From positions 1-13,106 of the forward strand of contig PGZG01000033.1 of assembly GCA_002840115.1 (NCBI GenBank): a stretch of 13,106 bases of DNA. The letters run 5' to 3'. Every line of letters starts with the position of its first letter. Positions within the stretch are counted from its first letter, which is position 1. Origin of the DNA: Gammaproteobacteria bacterium HGW-Gammaproteobacteria-14 (lineage in GTDB: Bacteria > Pseudomonadota > Gammaproteobacteria > Pseudomonadales > Alcanivoracaceae). The translations under genes were made by a program, and so were the position numbers. This document shows positions 6,090-13,106 of the stretch, piece by piece. The notes beneath the pieces were generated by a model. It did no database searches. It was given only the letters and a program-made list of their open reading frames with translations, and had not been told where the DNA came from.

Positions 6090-8497
6090 GATGCCATCCT
6101 GGCTGCGTTCCAGGTCACCAGCAACGAACTGGCGGACATACCAATGGCTGCCAACCAAGGAGGAATAAGGCCTGCCATCGCAAAGGGAACTGTGGAAATA
6201 TTATAGGTCAGCGCCCAGGCAATATTTTGCCGCAAGGTTTTTTGAGCGCGATGTGATAATTGGCGAAGCATGGGCAGGGCGTGCAGGCTCGGACGTAGTA
6301 AATAAATACCAGCGGCTTCGCGAGCCAAAGCACTGCTTTCCGCCACGGCAACACCAACATCGGCTCGTACCATGGCTGCGGCATCGTTAACACCATCTCC
6401 TGTCATGAGAACACGAGCGCCCTGATCTTGTAATTCAGCAACCCACAGGGCCTTATCGACGGGCTGCAGCAAGGCCCGCCAACTATCAATTTCCAATGCG
6501 CCGGCCACGGCCTCCACCGGCCCTGGCTGATCACCGGATGCCAAATGTAACCGCAAATTATCTTGCCGGAGGGCCTGACAGGTATCCGCAGCTTCATCGC
6601 GCAGGGGGGCACTCAAACGCATCAGATAAAGTGGTTTCTCATTGCGATACAGCATCAAGTCAGTTAGCCCGGGTTCATTGCCATAGCTTGCCGGCGCTCG
6701 ACCAATACGCCAACGATAACCTGCATAGTTGCCGCTGACACCCTCACGATCATGGATTAGTTCATCCATGCAGGGCAGTGTTGCCGTCGTGTTTGTTGCA
6801 TAAAATGAATCTGCATAATGGCAAATAGCGGTAGCCAGTGGATGCGCTGATCCTGCCTCCAGTGCTGCCGCAATAGTGACCAGTTCATTTTCTGTCATGA
6901 TGGCTTTATCATCAGGCAAAACTAACTGCTCCGTGGCGGCCACATGAAACTTGGACTGAGTCAAGGTTCCAGTTTTATCCAGCATCACATCAGAAACGCG
7001 GCGAATATTCAGTAGCTGCCTGGGGTCTGCCACTAACACACCATGACGTAATGCCGCGCTCACCGAAGCGGAAATACTTAAAGGGCCTGCCAGCGCAAGA
7101 GCGCAGGGGCAGGTCACTACCAGCACGGCAATGGCGTGTTCAAAAGCGGCCGTTGGGCTGGTGTTCCAGTGCCAGGCAAGGGTAATTAAGGTGAGCACCA
7201 GAACAACGCTGATAAACCGGGCGGCAATCCATTGGTAGCGGATAGTTTCCGCTTGGCGCTTGTCCACAGCCTGATCGACCATTCGACCAATACGGGCCAA
7301 TAAACTGTCTGTTGCTCGGCTGCTTGCGGTAACTTCAATAAGACCTTCACACAGGCGAGTCCCTGCATGTACTGGACCACCCTGAGAGCGCAAAATTGGC
7401 ACGGCTTCGCCAGTAAGGGTGGCTTCTTCAATGCTGCCGCCACCTGTGCTAATAAAGCCGTCCACAGGAATTAACTCACCTGCTCGCACCTGCAAAAGAT
7501 CTCCAGGCTGCACGGCCATGGATGGCACTGGCTGCCAGCTGCCAAATTTCCCAGCAGAGTCCCAGCGTCGTACAACTAACGGTAATCCCTGCTGTAGCTG
7601 AACCAGCTGGCGACCCACTGCCGCCCGTTGACGTTGTTCAATCCAGCGACTGATTAACAGGAAAAAAACGAACATGGCGATGGATTCAAAGTACACATGC
7701 TCGCCACCAGTAATGGTAAATACCAGGCTACCCAGCCAGCCCATCAAAATGGCCAGTGATACAGGCACATCCATACTCATCATGCCGGCTTTGACAGATC
7801 GCCAGGCGCCACTAAGAAAGGGCCAGCCCGAGTAGAACACTACCGGCGTGGCAATGATTAGGCCCGCCACACGGAAAAAGTCGCGCCAGACAGGCTCAAA
7901 ATCATTAAACGCACCGATATACAAGGCGACTGCATACATCATCGCCTGCATACTGCCAAGGCCTGCAACCAATAATCTGGCGATAAGTTGCTGGCTCGCT
8001 TTTTTATCTTTCTCTAACAGACCATCACGCACCGGCAATCGCGGGGTGTATCCAAGATTGTGAAGGCGACGGGCAATTTGGCCACTGTTAATATTTTTAC
8101 CGCTGACTCGCACTCTCAAGGTAGTCAAATTGAGGGATACTGTTCGAATGCCGGGCAGTTCTTTGAGCGCCCGCTCAATTAACCATACACAGGCGGCACA
8201 GTGCACGCCGTCCAATGCCAGAGTCAGGGTTTGCTCTTCGCCTTCACTATGAATAAAGGGGGCTACCAACTCCGGTAAATCAAACAATGCCAGCGACAGC
8301 TCTTCGCCAGGGGTGGGCACATCGGCCCATTGATCTCCACGGAAATGGTAATAGTCCCCTAATCCCAATCCGTGAATTGTTTCAATGGCGGCGGCACAGC
8401 CCGCACAGCAGGCGGTTACTTCGCTGTCAGGAGTTCGTGCCATAACTGGATGCGGTGCGTCATTACCGCAATGCCAGCAATGTAATTCCGCTTTCAA
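6077..8497 (-). CDS. ccoI: CcoI copper-transporting P1B-type ATPase (FixI-like), TTG start
   Basis: This 806-residue CPx-type ATPase moves copper across the inner membrane for cbb3 oxidase assembly. An N-terminal metal-binding region holds C7-x2-C10 and C30-C31-x2-C34. A heavy-metal-associated domain follows with C100-A-A-C103. Membrane helices start near 170. Catalytic motifs run in order: TGE (362-364), the ion-binding CPC (463-465), the phosphorylated Asp in DKTGT (D507), the HP motif (552-553) and GDGVND (700-705). Length and order match FixI/CcoI exactly, with nothing missing. The start is TTG within the overlapping TTGA at the end of ccoH (4-base overlap), with GGAG seven bases upstream. 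The first downstream ATG (codon 19) would remove the family's opening CxxC pair. This overlap implies translational coupling to ccoH. Confidence 0.96.
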   Translation of the reverse strand: MKAELHCWHCGNDAPHPVMARTPDSEVTACCAGCAAAIETIHGLGLGDYYHFRGDQWADVPTPGEELSLALFDLPELVAPFIHSEGEEQTLTLALDGVHCAACVWLIERALKELPGIRTVSLNLTTLRVRVSGKNINSGQIARRLHNLGYTPRLPVRDGLLEKDKKASQQLIARLLVAGLGSMQAMMYAVALYIGAFNDFEPVWRDFFRVAGLIIATPVVFYSGWPFLSGAWRSVKAGMMSMDVPVSLAILMGWLGSLVFTITGGEHVYFESIAMFVFFLLISRWIEQRQRAAVGRQLVQLQQGLPLVVRRWDSAGKFGSWQPVPSMAVQPGDLLQVRAGELIPVDGFISTGGGSIEEATLTGEAVPILRSQGGPVHAGTRLCEGLIEVTASSRATDSLLARIGRMVDQAVDKRQAETIRYQWIAARFISVVLVLTLITLAWHWNTSPTAAFEHAIAVLVVTCPCALALAGPLSISASVSAALRHGVLVADPRQLLNIRRVSDVMLDKTGTLTQSKFHVAATEQLVLPDDKAIMTENELVTIAAALEAGSAHPLATAICHYADSFYATNTTATLPCMDELIHDREGVSGNYAGYRWRIGRAPASYGNEPGLTDLMLYRNEKPLYLMRLSAPLRDEAADTCQALRQDNLRLHLASGDQPGPVEAVAGALEIDSWRALLQPVDKALWVAELQDQGARVLMTGDGVNDAAAMVRADVGVAVAESSALAREAAGIYLLRPSLHALPMLRQLSHRAQKTLRQNIAWALTYNISTVPFAMAGLIPPWLAAIGMSASSLLVTWNAARMASWKS

Positions 8498-9030
8498 TGG
8501 GAGGCTCCGATTTCAAGCGTACCATCGCTTGAAATCGCTGCAGGGGCAGCCAGCCTCCAGCTCACATCAGCGGAGGCTACTCGCACATGCCAGCGGCCCG
8601 CAGGAAGTATTGTTGCAATGCGGTACTGACCGCCGCCTGAAGCATCAAGCTGGAACTCTCTGTCCTGTTCCGCCAATGTCGGGTGACGCAGGCTTAATGT
8701 CATATGATCTGGCCAAATCATGGATCGCTTGGCATGAAACTGAAATAAGGTAGTGCCACCCTCCACCACAGCAGTCATGCCAATACCAAAATCAGCAGCA
8801 AGATTTTCTGCCGCCATACTGCGATTTGTGCCACGTCCTTCCTTGTACCAGTCATCCATAACGAGATCATCCGCATTCTTGAAGGCGATGGTCACAAGAG
8901 TAATGCCGGTCACCACCGACGAAGCGGGCAGGGCGATTACAAACCAGACCCATATCTGTTTGTACCAGGGACGCTCAGGGCGACCCGCTGATGAAACGTG
9001 ATTCCCGCTGACGCCGGATGCCTTGCTCAT
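8494..9030 (-). CDS. ccoH: cbb3 oxidase assembly protein CcoH (FixH family)
   Basis: The 178-residue protein has a short cytoplasmic lead (PERPWYKQIWVW), one membrane helix (about residues 25-48, ending TLVTIAFKNAD) and a periplasmic domain of about 120 residues. That domain begins with the FixH hallmark DDLVMDDWYKEGRGTN. CcoH binds assembly intermediates, chiefly with CcoN, and is needed for a stable cbb3 complex. The start chosen has GGAGG seven bases upstream. A frame starting 20 codons earlier exists but its extension aligns with nothing in the family. With this start the gene still overlaps the 3' end of ccoG by 56 bases, a fairly long overlap. It ends in the TTGA shared with ccoI. The C-terminal half (ASGGGQYRIATILPAGRWHVRV) is a typical beta-rich FixH ending. 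Confidence 0.92.
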   Translation of the reverse strand: MSKASGVSGNHVSSAGRPERPWYKQIWVWFVIALPASSVVTGITLVTIAFKNADDLVMDDWYKEGRGTNRSMAAENLAADFGIGMTAVVEGGTTLFQFHAKRSMIWPDHMTLSLRHPTLAEQDREFQLDASGGGQYRIATILPAGRWHVRVASADVSWRLAAPAAISSDGTLEIGASH

Positions 9031-10402
9031 CAATATCCTCCAGATAAAACCAGACGGGACCTGTGGCCACGGTATGATAGAAAGGGTCAAAGCCCAGTGT
9101 TACTCCAACGGTGGCATGGCCTCCGGCACTCACATATATCTCTTCAGGGCCAGACCAGACCAGACCATCTGGCCCCTCGAAGGTCAGCCGAAATGTTTGG
9201 CTGCGTTGCGTCTTATTCATCACTTCCAGGCGATAGCTATTTTCAATGCTGCCGTCGCTGGCAATGCGGTACAGGTTCGTGCGGTCACGAATAACATCCA
9301 GCTCTGCGGGCACCCGTAACCATAGTGCGGCGGCAAACATCACTGTCATCGCCGTTAGAACAGCCCCATAGGCGATTAACCGTGGGCGTAAAATGCGGGT
9401 TTTCAGGCCTTCCAGCGCGTGCTGCGTGGTGTAGCGAATCAAGCCATGGGGCTTTCCTACTTTATCCATGACCAAGTCACAGGCATCAATACAGGCAGCG
9501 CAGGTAATGCATTCATACTGCAGGCCATCACGAATATCGATGCCTGTGGGGCAGACTTGCACGCACAGCCCACAGTCAATGCAATCCCCCGCATTACTTT
9601 CATCCCGACTTTTGGCGCCACGGGTGCGCGGCTCACCGCGCCGCTCGTCGTAACTGACAATCAGGGTGTCATCGTCAAACATAACACTCTGGAAACGAGC
9701 ATAGGGGCACATATACATGCAGACCTGTTCGCGCATCCAGCCGGCATTCATATAGGTCGCGAGTGTGAAGAAGCCAATCCAGAAAGCCTCCCAGCCACCT
9801 ATTTCCCAGCTGCCGAGGAATCCTTGTGATAGTCGATACACCAACTCTGTTATTGGTGTGAAATAACCGACAAAAGTAATGCCGGTAATCAGCGCCAGAA
9901 ATAACCAGGCTGAATGTTTTGATGTTCGCTTAATAATCTTGCTAGCCGTCCATGGTGCAGCATCAAGCTTGAAGCGGGCGCTGCGGTCGCCTTCAATCCA
10001 GTCCTCAATCGAAGTAAAGAAACGGGTCCAAGTGGTTTGTGGGCAAACATAACCGCAGTACACGCGGCCCGCGAGCACGGTAACAAAGAACAATGCAAAC
10101 GCTGCCAGAATCAACAGCCAAGACAAAAATACAAAATCTTGCGGCCAAAAAGAAAGTGAAAAAATATGAAACTGCCGACCGGGAAGGTCAAACCAGACGG
10201 CTTGCCGTCCATCCCACTGCACCCAGGGCATTGCCAGATAGAGACCCATGGTGCTCCAGACCGTTAGCTGGCGAATGCGCTCGAAGCGGCCATTAATCGA
10301 CTTGGGATGAATTTTTTCACGGGCCGCATAGAGACTGATCTCCACTGCATCGCTATCACGAGGGGTCACATCAATGGTAGTAATACGTTTTTTCTCAGTC
10401 AC
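8975..10402 (-). CDS. ccoG: CcoG, polyferredoxin-like cupric reductase for cbb3 assembly, GTG start
   Basis: The 475-residue membrane protein matches CcoG/RdxA/FixG. Membrane helices lie near 45-65, 88-112, 165-185, 203-222 and 340-362. NapH-like pairs C116-GYV-C120-P and C228-MYM-C232-P lie at the membrane face. A cytoplasmic 2x[4Fe-4S] ferredoxin domain follows: C274, C277, C280, C284-P and C298, C301, C304, C308. A periplasmic Ig-like FixG C-domain (about 365-475) completes it. CcoG from Rhodobacter reduces Cu(II) to Cu(I) ahead of CcoI/CcoH delivery. The start is GTG, with AGGGG about seven bases upstream; no ATG is nearby. The gene begins 68 bases after the terminator that ends ccoNOQP, so it probably has its own promoter, but none was confidently seen. 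The 3' end overlaps ccoH. Confidence 0.96.
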   Translation of the reverse strand: MTEKKRITTIDVTPRDSDAVEISLYAAREKIHPKSINGRFERIRQLTVWSTMGLYLAMPWVQWDGRQAVWFDLPGRQFHIFSLSFWPQDFVFLSWLLILAAFALFFVTVLAGRVYCGYVCPQTTWTRFFTSIEDWIEGDRSARFKLDAAPWTASKIIKRTSKHSAWLFLALITGITFVGYFTPITELVYRLSQGFLGSWEIGGWEAFWIGFFTLATYMNAGWMREQVCMYMCPYARFQSVMFDDDTLIVSYDERRGEPRTRGAKSRDESNAGDCIDCGLCVQVCPTGIDIRDGLQYECITCAACIDACDLVMDKVGKPHGLIRYTTQHALEGLKTRILRPRLIAYGAVLTAMTVMFAAALWLRVPAELDVIRDRTNLYRIASDGSIENSYRLEVMNKTQRSQTFRLTFEGPDGLVWSGPEEIYVSAGGHATVGVTLGFDPFYHTVATGPVWFYLEDIDEQGIRRQRESRFISGSP

Positions 10403-10470
10403 CGTATAACCCCTGTAGATAGTGAGTTTCCAAATCCATATTCTTGCTGGTCAAATGTACACTTCAGGCG

Positions 10471-10502
10471 AAAAAAAGGCCTGCGGTATGATGCCGCAGG
10501 CC
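10471..10502 (-). terminator. Intrinsic terminator after ccoP
   Basis: On the minus strand a 9-bp GC-rich stem (GGCCTGCGG / CCGCAGGCC, 7-base loop) is followed directly by seven T residues (10477-10471). It starts about 30 bases after the ccoP stop. This is a strong Rho-independent terminator separating the oxidase operon from the ccoGHIS assembly genes. Confidence 0.92.
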
Positions 10503-10532
10503 CCGTCCATGGCCGCTGGGAGCCGGGCCGTG

Positions 10533-11447
10533 TTACTGCGACACGCTTTGCTGTGATAGCCCATATATATAAGCTGTTAATACATGAATCCGTTCCGGAG
10601 ATAGCAAATCCTTGAATGCTGGCATCACGCCCGCACGACCATGACGAATACCATATTCAATATCGGGCAAGCTGCCACCATAAAGCCAGCTGTCATTAGT
10701 CAGGTTGGGAGCGCCAAACATTGGATTGCCCTCACCTCCAGGGCCATGACAGGCAGCGCACATCATAAAGCGGGGCTCGGCACGTTCGATGGCCTCTCGT
10801 TTTGCCGGATCTTCACGCAGGGCAGGGCGGGATAAACTTTGGACATAGAGGGCCATATCTCGGACGGCTTCATCAGTGCCGCCAACAGCAGCCACCATAG
10901 GCGGCATCATTCCCTGACGACCGCTGGCAATACTCGTGCGAATTGCCTCCGGTTCTCCGCCATAAAGCCAGTCGTTATCGGTCAGGTTCGGGTAACCACG
11001 AGCGCCGCCGGCATTAGCGCCATGGCAAGTGGCGCAATTATTAGCGAAAAGGCGGGCGCCCACCTCCATAACTTCCTGATGTTGCCACAACTCCTCGACA
11101 GGAACGGCGGCATATTGATCAAAAATTGGTTGAGTTTGTTTGTGAACAAAATCGACCTCTGCCTGCCATTGACCCTCCTGAGTCCAGCCTAGCAGTCCAG
11201 GGTATTTGCCCAGTCCCGGATACAGTGCCAAATACACCACGCTGAATATCAACGTTAATATAAATAGCCATAACCACCAGCGCGGCAGTGGCGTGTTCTT
11301 TTCCTCAATGCCATCGAATACATGGCCCGTGGTTTTTTTACTGGCTTCCTCCTGGCTGATGCTGCGATTCCAGATTAGCAAGCCTGCACAACCACCCAGC
11401 ACCAATACGGTAAGAATAATGATGTACCAACTCCAGAAATCACTCAT
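10533..11447 (-). CDS. ccoP: cbb3 cytochrome c oxidase subunit III, dihaem cytochrome CcoP
   Basis: CcoP (304 residues) brings electrons from soluble cytochromes c to CcoO in the high-affinity oxidase. Two N-terminal membrane helices (about residues 7-26 and 57-76) enclose a cytoplasmic loop with the family's 'HVFDGIEEKNTPLPRWW' motif. The two-helix form is as in Pseudomonas. Two periplasmic c-type domains follow, with haem motifs C138-AT-C141-H142 and C230-AA-C233-H234. Likely distal Met ligands lie in GMMPPM (about 179-184) and GVMPAF (about 273-278). The near-repeat 'NLTDNDWLYGG' / 'NLTNDSWLYGG' marks the duplication of the two domains. The ATG overlaps the end of ccoQ by 8 bases, with GGGGAG about ten bases upstream. 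The gene ends before the intrinsic terminator and so closes the operon. Confidence 0.97.
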   Translation of the reverse strand: MSDFWSWYIIILTVLVLGGCAGLLIWNRSISQEEASKKTTGHVFDGIEEKNTPLPRWWLWLFILTLIFSVVYLALYPGLGKYPGLLGWTQEGQWQAEVDFVHKQTQPIFDQYAAVPVEELWQHQEVMEVGARLFANNCATCHGANAGGARGYPNLTDNDWLYGGEPEAIRTSIASGRQGMMPPMVAAVGGTDEAVRDMALYVQSLSRPALREDPAKREAIERAEPRFMMCAACHGPGGEGNPMFGAPNLTNDSWLYGGSLPDIEYGIRHGRAGVMPAFKDLLSPERIHVLTAYIYGLSQQSVSQ

Positions 11448-11613
11448 GGCGCTGTGGCTCCCCTACAGAATCTGAACGATCGGCATCAAATGGCAACTGT
11501 GCCGCATCGTCATAGCGAGACTTGCGTGTTGGCCAGAACACCCAGATCACCATAGTCATGAAAGCAAGAAAAAACATCAGGGTGAAACCGGTTTGAAAAC
11601 TGATGACATCCAT
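11440..11613 (-). CDS. ccoQ: cbb3 oxidase small subunit CcoQ
   Basis: The 57-residue protein has a single membrane helix (about residues 10-32, with FTLMFFLAFMTMVIWVFWP) followed by the CcoQ motif 'WPTRKSRYDDAAQLPFD' and a polar tail. CcoQ stabilises the assembled oxidase and protects it from oxygen damage in Rhodobacter and Bradyrhizobium. The start used has GGGAG about seven bases upstream and gives the normal family length; a frame 26 codons longer would run into ccoO and is not supported. It begins just after the ccoO stop (two bases apart) and overlaps ccoP by 8 bases. Confidence 0.93.
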   Translation of the reverse strand: MDVISFQTGFTLMFFLAFMTMVIWVFWPTRKSRYDDAAQLPFDADRSDSVGEPQRHE

Positions 11614-11615
11614 AA

Positions 11616-12242
11616 CTATCTCCCGGTCATCGCATGGCCAAGCTGTTGCAGGTAAGCCACCAGCGCATCTTCTTCCGTAGCTTCGGACCATTCGCCGGCG
11701 ACTTTACCCATTTGCTCGGCAATCATTTCTTCGCTGTAGGGCACCTTCAGTACATTCATAAAAGTACGTAGCTTGCGCTCTGTGTGACGCCAGTTCACCG
11801 GTGTGCGCTCAAGCCATGGGTAGCCCGGCATATTTGACTCTGGTACCACATCACGAGGGTTGCGCAGATGAACCCGCTGCCAATCATCGCTATAGCGTCC
11901 GCCAACACGGGCCAGATCCGGACCGGTACGCTTAGAGCCCCAAAGAAAAGGGTGTTCCCACACATCTTCCCCGGCAACGGAGTAGGGACCATAGCGTTCG
12001 GTCTCTGCACGCAACGGGCGTACCATCTGGGTATGGCAAACGTGGCACCCTTCACGGATATAGATATCTCGACCTTCCATTTCCAGAGCCGTATAGGGTC
12101 GCAATGTCTGCAACGGCTCAGTGGTGGATTTTTGCCAGAACAGCGGCACAATCTGGGCCAGTCCAGCAAAGCTGATGACGATCAACACCAGAACGATCAT
12201 AAGGCCGACATTTTTTTCAACTCTCTCATGGGCATTAGACAT
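11616..12242 (-). CDS. ccoO: cbb3 cytochrome c oxidase subunit II, monohaem cytochrome CcoO
   Basis: The 208-residue subunit opens with the family N-terminus SNAHERVEKNVGLM and one membrane helix (about residues 10-33, ending QIVPLFW). A periplasmic c-type haem domain follows, with C66-HV-C69-H70 (motif EGCHVCHTQMVRPL) and the likely distal Met138 in ESNMPGYPWL. It passes electrons from CcoP to the CcoN catalytic centre. The ATG used overlaps the ccoN stop by 8 bases and has AGGAG seven bases upstream. The longer frame starting 19 codons earlier lies wholly within ccoN and adds nothing that aligns. Length is close to the usual of about 200 residues. Confidence 0.97.
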   Translation of the reverse strand: MSNAHERVEKNVGLMIVLVLIVISFAGLAQIVPLFWQKSTTEPLQTLRPYTALEMEGRDIYIREGCHVCHTQMVRPLRAETERYGPYSVAGEDVWEHPFLWGSKRTGPDLARVGGRYSDDWQRVHLRNPRDVVPESNMPGYPWLERTPVNWRHTERKLRTFMNVLKVPYSEEMIAEQMGKVAGEWSEATEEDALVAYLQQLGHAMTGR

Positions 12243-13106
12243 GTCGGGACTCCTCTGCTTCTGCCACGTTGTTTTCATTGCGTTCATTCTTCTCGTCACG
12301 CAATGTTTTCCAGACGTTCCAGGCCATTAACAACATCCCGGCGAAGAAAATCGTGCCACCGATCAGGCGGACAACGTAGTAGGGGAATCGGGCTTCCATT
12401 TCCTGAACAAAGGAATAGGTCAAAGTGCCATCGGTATTTACGGCTCGCCACATCAGACCTTGCATTAACCCGGATACCCACATGGAGGCGATATAGAGGA
12501 CTGTCCCAATGGTGGAAAGCCAGAAATGGGCATAGATCCAAGCCGTGCTGTACATGCCTTTGCGATTAAAGACTCGTGGAATCAAAACATACATACAACC
12601 AATGGTGATCATTGCCACCCAGCCCAGCGCCCCGGAATGCACATGACCAATGGTCCAGTCCGTATTATGGCTCAGAGCGTTAACGGTTTTAATCGACATC
12701 ATGGGGCCTTCGAAGGTCGACATCCCGTAGAAGCTTAATGAGACAATCAGGAAGCGAATAATGGGATCCGTGCGCAGCTTGTGCCAAGCCCCAGACAAAG
12801 TCATGACGCCGTTAATCATGCCACCCCAGCTAGGCGCCAATAGCACAATGGAAAACACCATGCCCAACGACTGAACCCAGTCAGGCAACGAGGAATAATG
12901 CAGGTGATGGGGGCCGGCCCACATATACACAGCAATCAGCGCCCAAAAATGAACAATAGAAAGTCGGTAGGAGTACACCGGACGCCCAGCTTGAATAGGA
13001 ATGAAGTAATACATCATTCCAAGAAAACCCGCTGTCAGGAAAAAGCCTACCGCATTATGTCCATACCACCACTGCACCATGGCATCGATGGTACCGGGAT
13101 AGGCCG
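12235..13106 (-). CDS. ccoN: cbb3 cytochrome c oxidase catalytic subunit CcoN (5' end outside window)
   Basis: The frame is open to the window edge and encodes the last 289 residues; about 190 N-terminal residues, including one low-spin haem ligand, lie outside. CcoN reduces oxygen to water at a haem b3-CuB centre in the inner membrane. The visible ligands fit the Pseudomonas stutzeri structure with a constant offset. CuB ligands are H16 (WWYGHNAV) and H66-H67 (GPHHLHY), and Y60 (VYMWAG) is the cross-linked tyrosine. Haem b3 H154 and low-spin haem b H156 lie in GHVHSG. Counting starts from the first complete codon at the edge. The internal ATG at 13080 is not the start, since the conserved YPGTIDA sequence precedes it. 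The C-terminus is polar (DEKNERNENNVAEAEESRHV). It overlaps ccoO by 8 bases and heads the ccoNOQP operon; its promoter is outside the window. Confidence 0.97.
   Translation of the reverse strand, partial: AYPGTIDAMVQWWYGHNAVGFFLTAGFLGMMYYFIPIQAGRPVYSYRLSIVHFWALIAVYMWAGPHHLHYSSLPDWVQSLGMVFSIVLLAPSWGGMINGVMTLSGAWHKLRTDPIIRFLIVSLSFYGMSTFEGPMMSIKTVNALSHNTDWTIGHVHSGALGWVAMITIGCMYVLIPRVFNRKGMYSTAWIYAHFWLSTIGTVLYIASMWVSGLMQGLMWRAVNTDGTLTYSFVQEMEARFPYYVVRLIGGTIFFAGMLLMAWNVWKTLRDEKNERNENNVAEAEESRHV

Noticed and set aside
10441..10454. TTGAC-CAGC-AAGAA upstream of ccoG as an FNR box
   Set aside because: Only 7 of 10 consensus bases match, the second half-site is poor, and a class II start would fall four bases from the GTG with the -10 over the ribosome site.
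11868..12569. 233-residue plus-strand frame opposite ccoO and ccoN
   Set aside because: It is a shadow of the conserved oxidase genes; its composition is odd and it has no domain or ribosome site support.
13078..13080. ATG at 13080 as the start of ccoN
   Set aside because: The frame is open to the window edge and the preceding codons encode the conserved AYPGTIDA segment, so the gene is truncated by the window.
1..13106. A novel defence, mobile or biosynthetic system
   Set aside because: All genes but one fall in recognised respiratory, haem, oxygen-sensing or stress families in a familiar order; no transposases, integrases, repeats or defence domains were seen.

Overview
The window is about 13.1 kb of gammaproteobacterial chromosome, probably from a marine, Cellvibrionales- or Marinobacter-like bacterium (inferred from gene order and protein style; no search was run). 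It carries the micro-oxic respiration locus: cbb3-type cytochrome c oxidase, its assembly factors, an anaerobic haem synthesis enzyme and an FNR/Anr-type oxygen sensor. All of these lie on the minus strand, so transcription runs from the right end of the window to the left.

From right to left: ccoN (cut by the window edge), ccoO, ccoQ and ccoP form the oxidase operon, with short overlaps and good ribosome binding sites. A strong intrinsic terminator (10471-10502) follows ccoP. Next is the assembly cluster ccoG, ccoH, ccoI, ccoS and a DsbD_2/TauE-SafE-like membrane protein with a histidine-rich tail, each overlapping the next. Then come hemN, fnr and uspE, followed by a small coiled-coil protein of the sll1863 stress-response type. 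At the left end, yaaA (plus strand) converges on the coiled-coil gene and diverges from an unrecognised two-helix membrane protein (minus strand).

The genes form one physiological module. CcoNOQP is the high-affinity oxidase. CcoG, CcoH, CcoI and CcoS handle copper supply and assembly, and HemN supplies haem precursor when oxygen is scarce. FNR is the [4Fe-4S] oxygen sensor that normally activates such genes, and UspE is its usual neighbour.

Two perfect FNR-type palindromes were found. One (5098-5111, TTGAT-N4-ATCAA) lies upstream of hemN; the other (1918-1931, TTGAC-N4-GTCAA) lies upstream of the coiled-coil gene. Each contains the stop codon of the preceding gene, and each is followed at class II spacing by the same -10-like hexamer, CATACT. 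This suggests direct FNR control of hemN (with possible read-through into fnr) and of the small stress gene.

Several starts were set by ribosome binding sites and family alignment rather than by the longest frame. ccoG appears to use GTG and ccoI TTG. No RNA genes, insertion sequences, CRISPR arrays or pseudogenes were seen. The locus is largely canonical; the regulatory layout and the His-rich tail are the parts most worth a second look.
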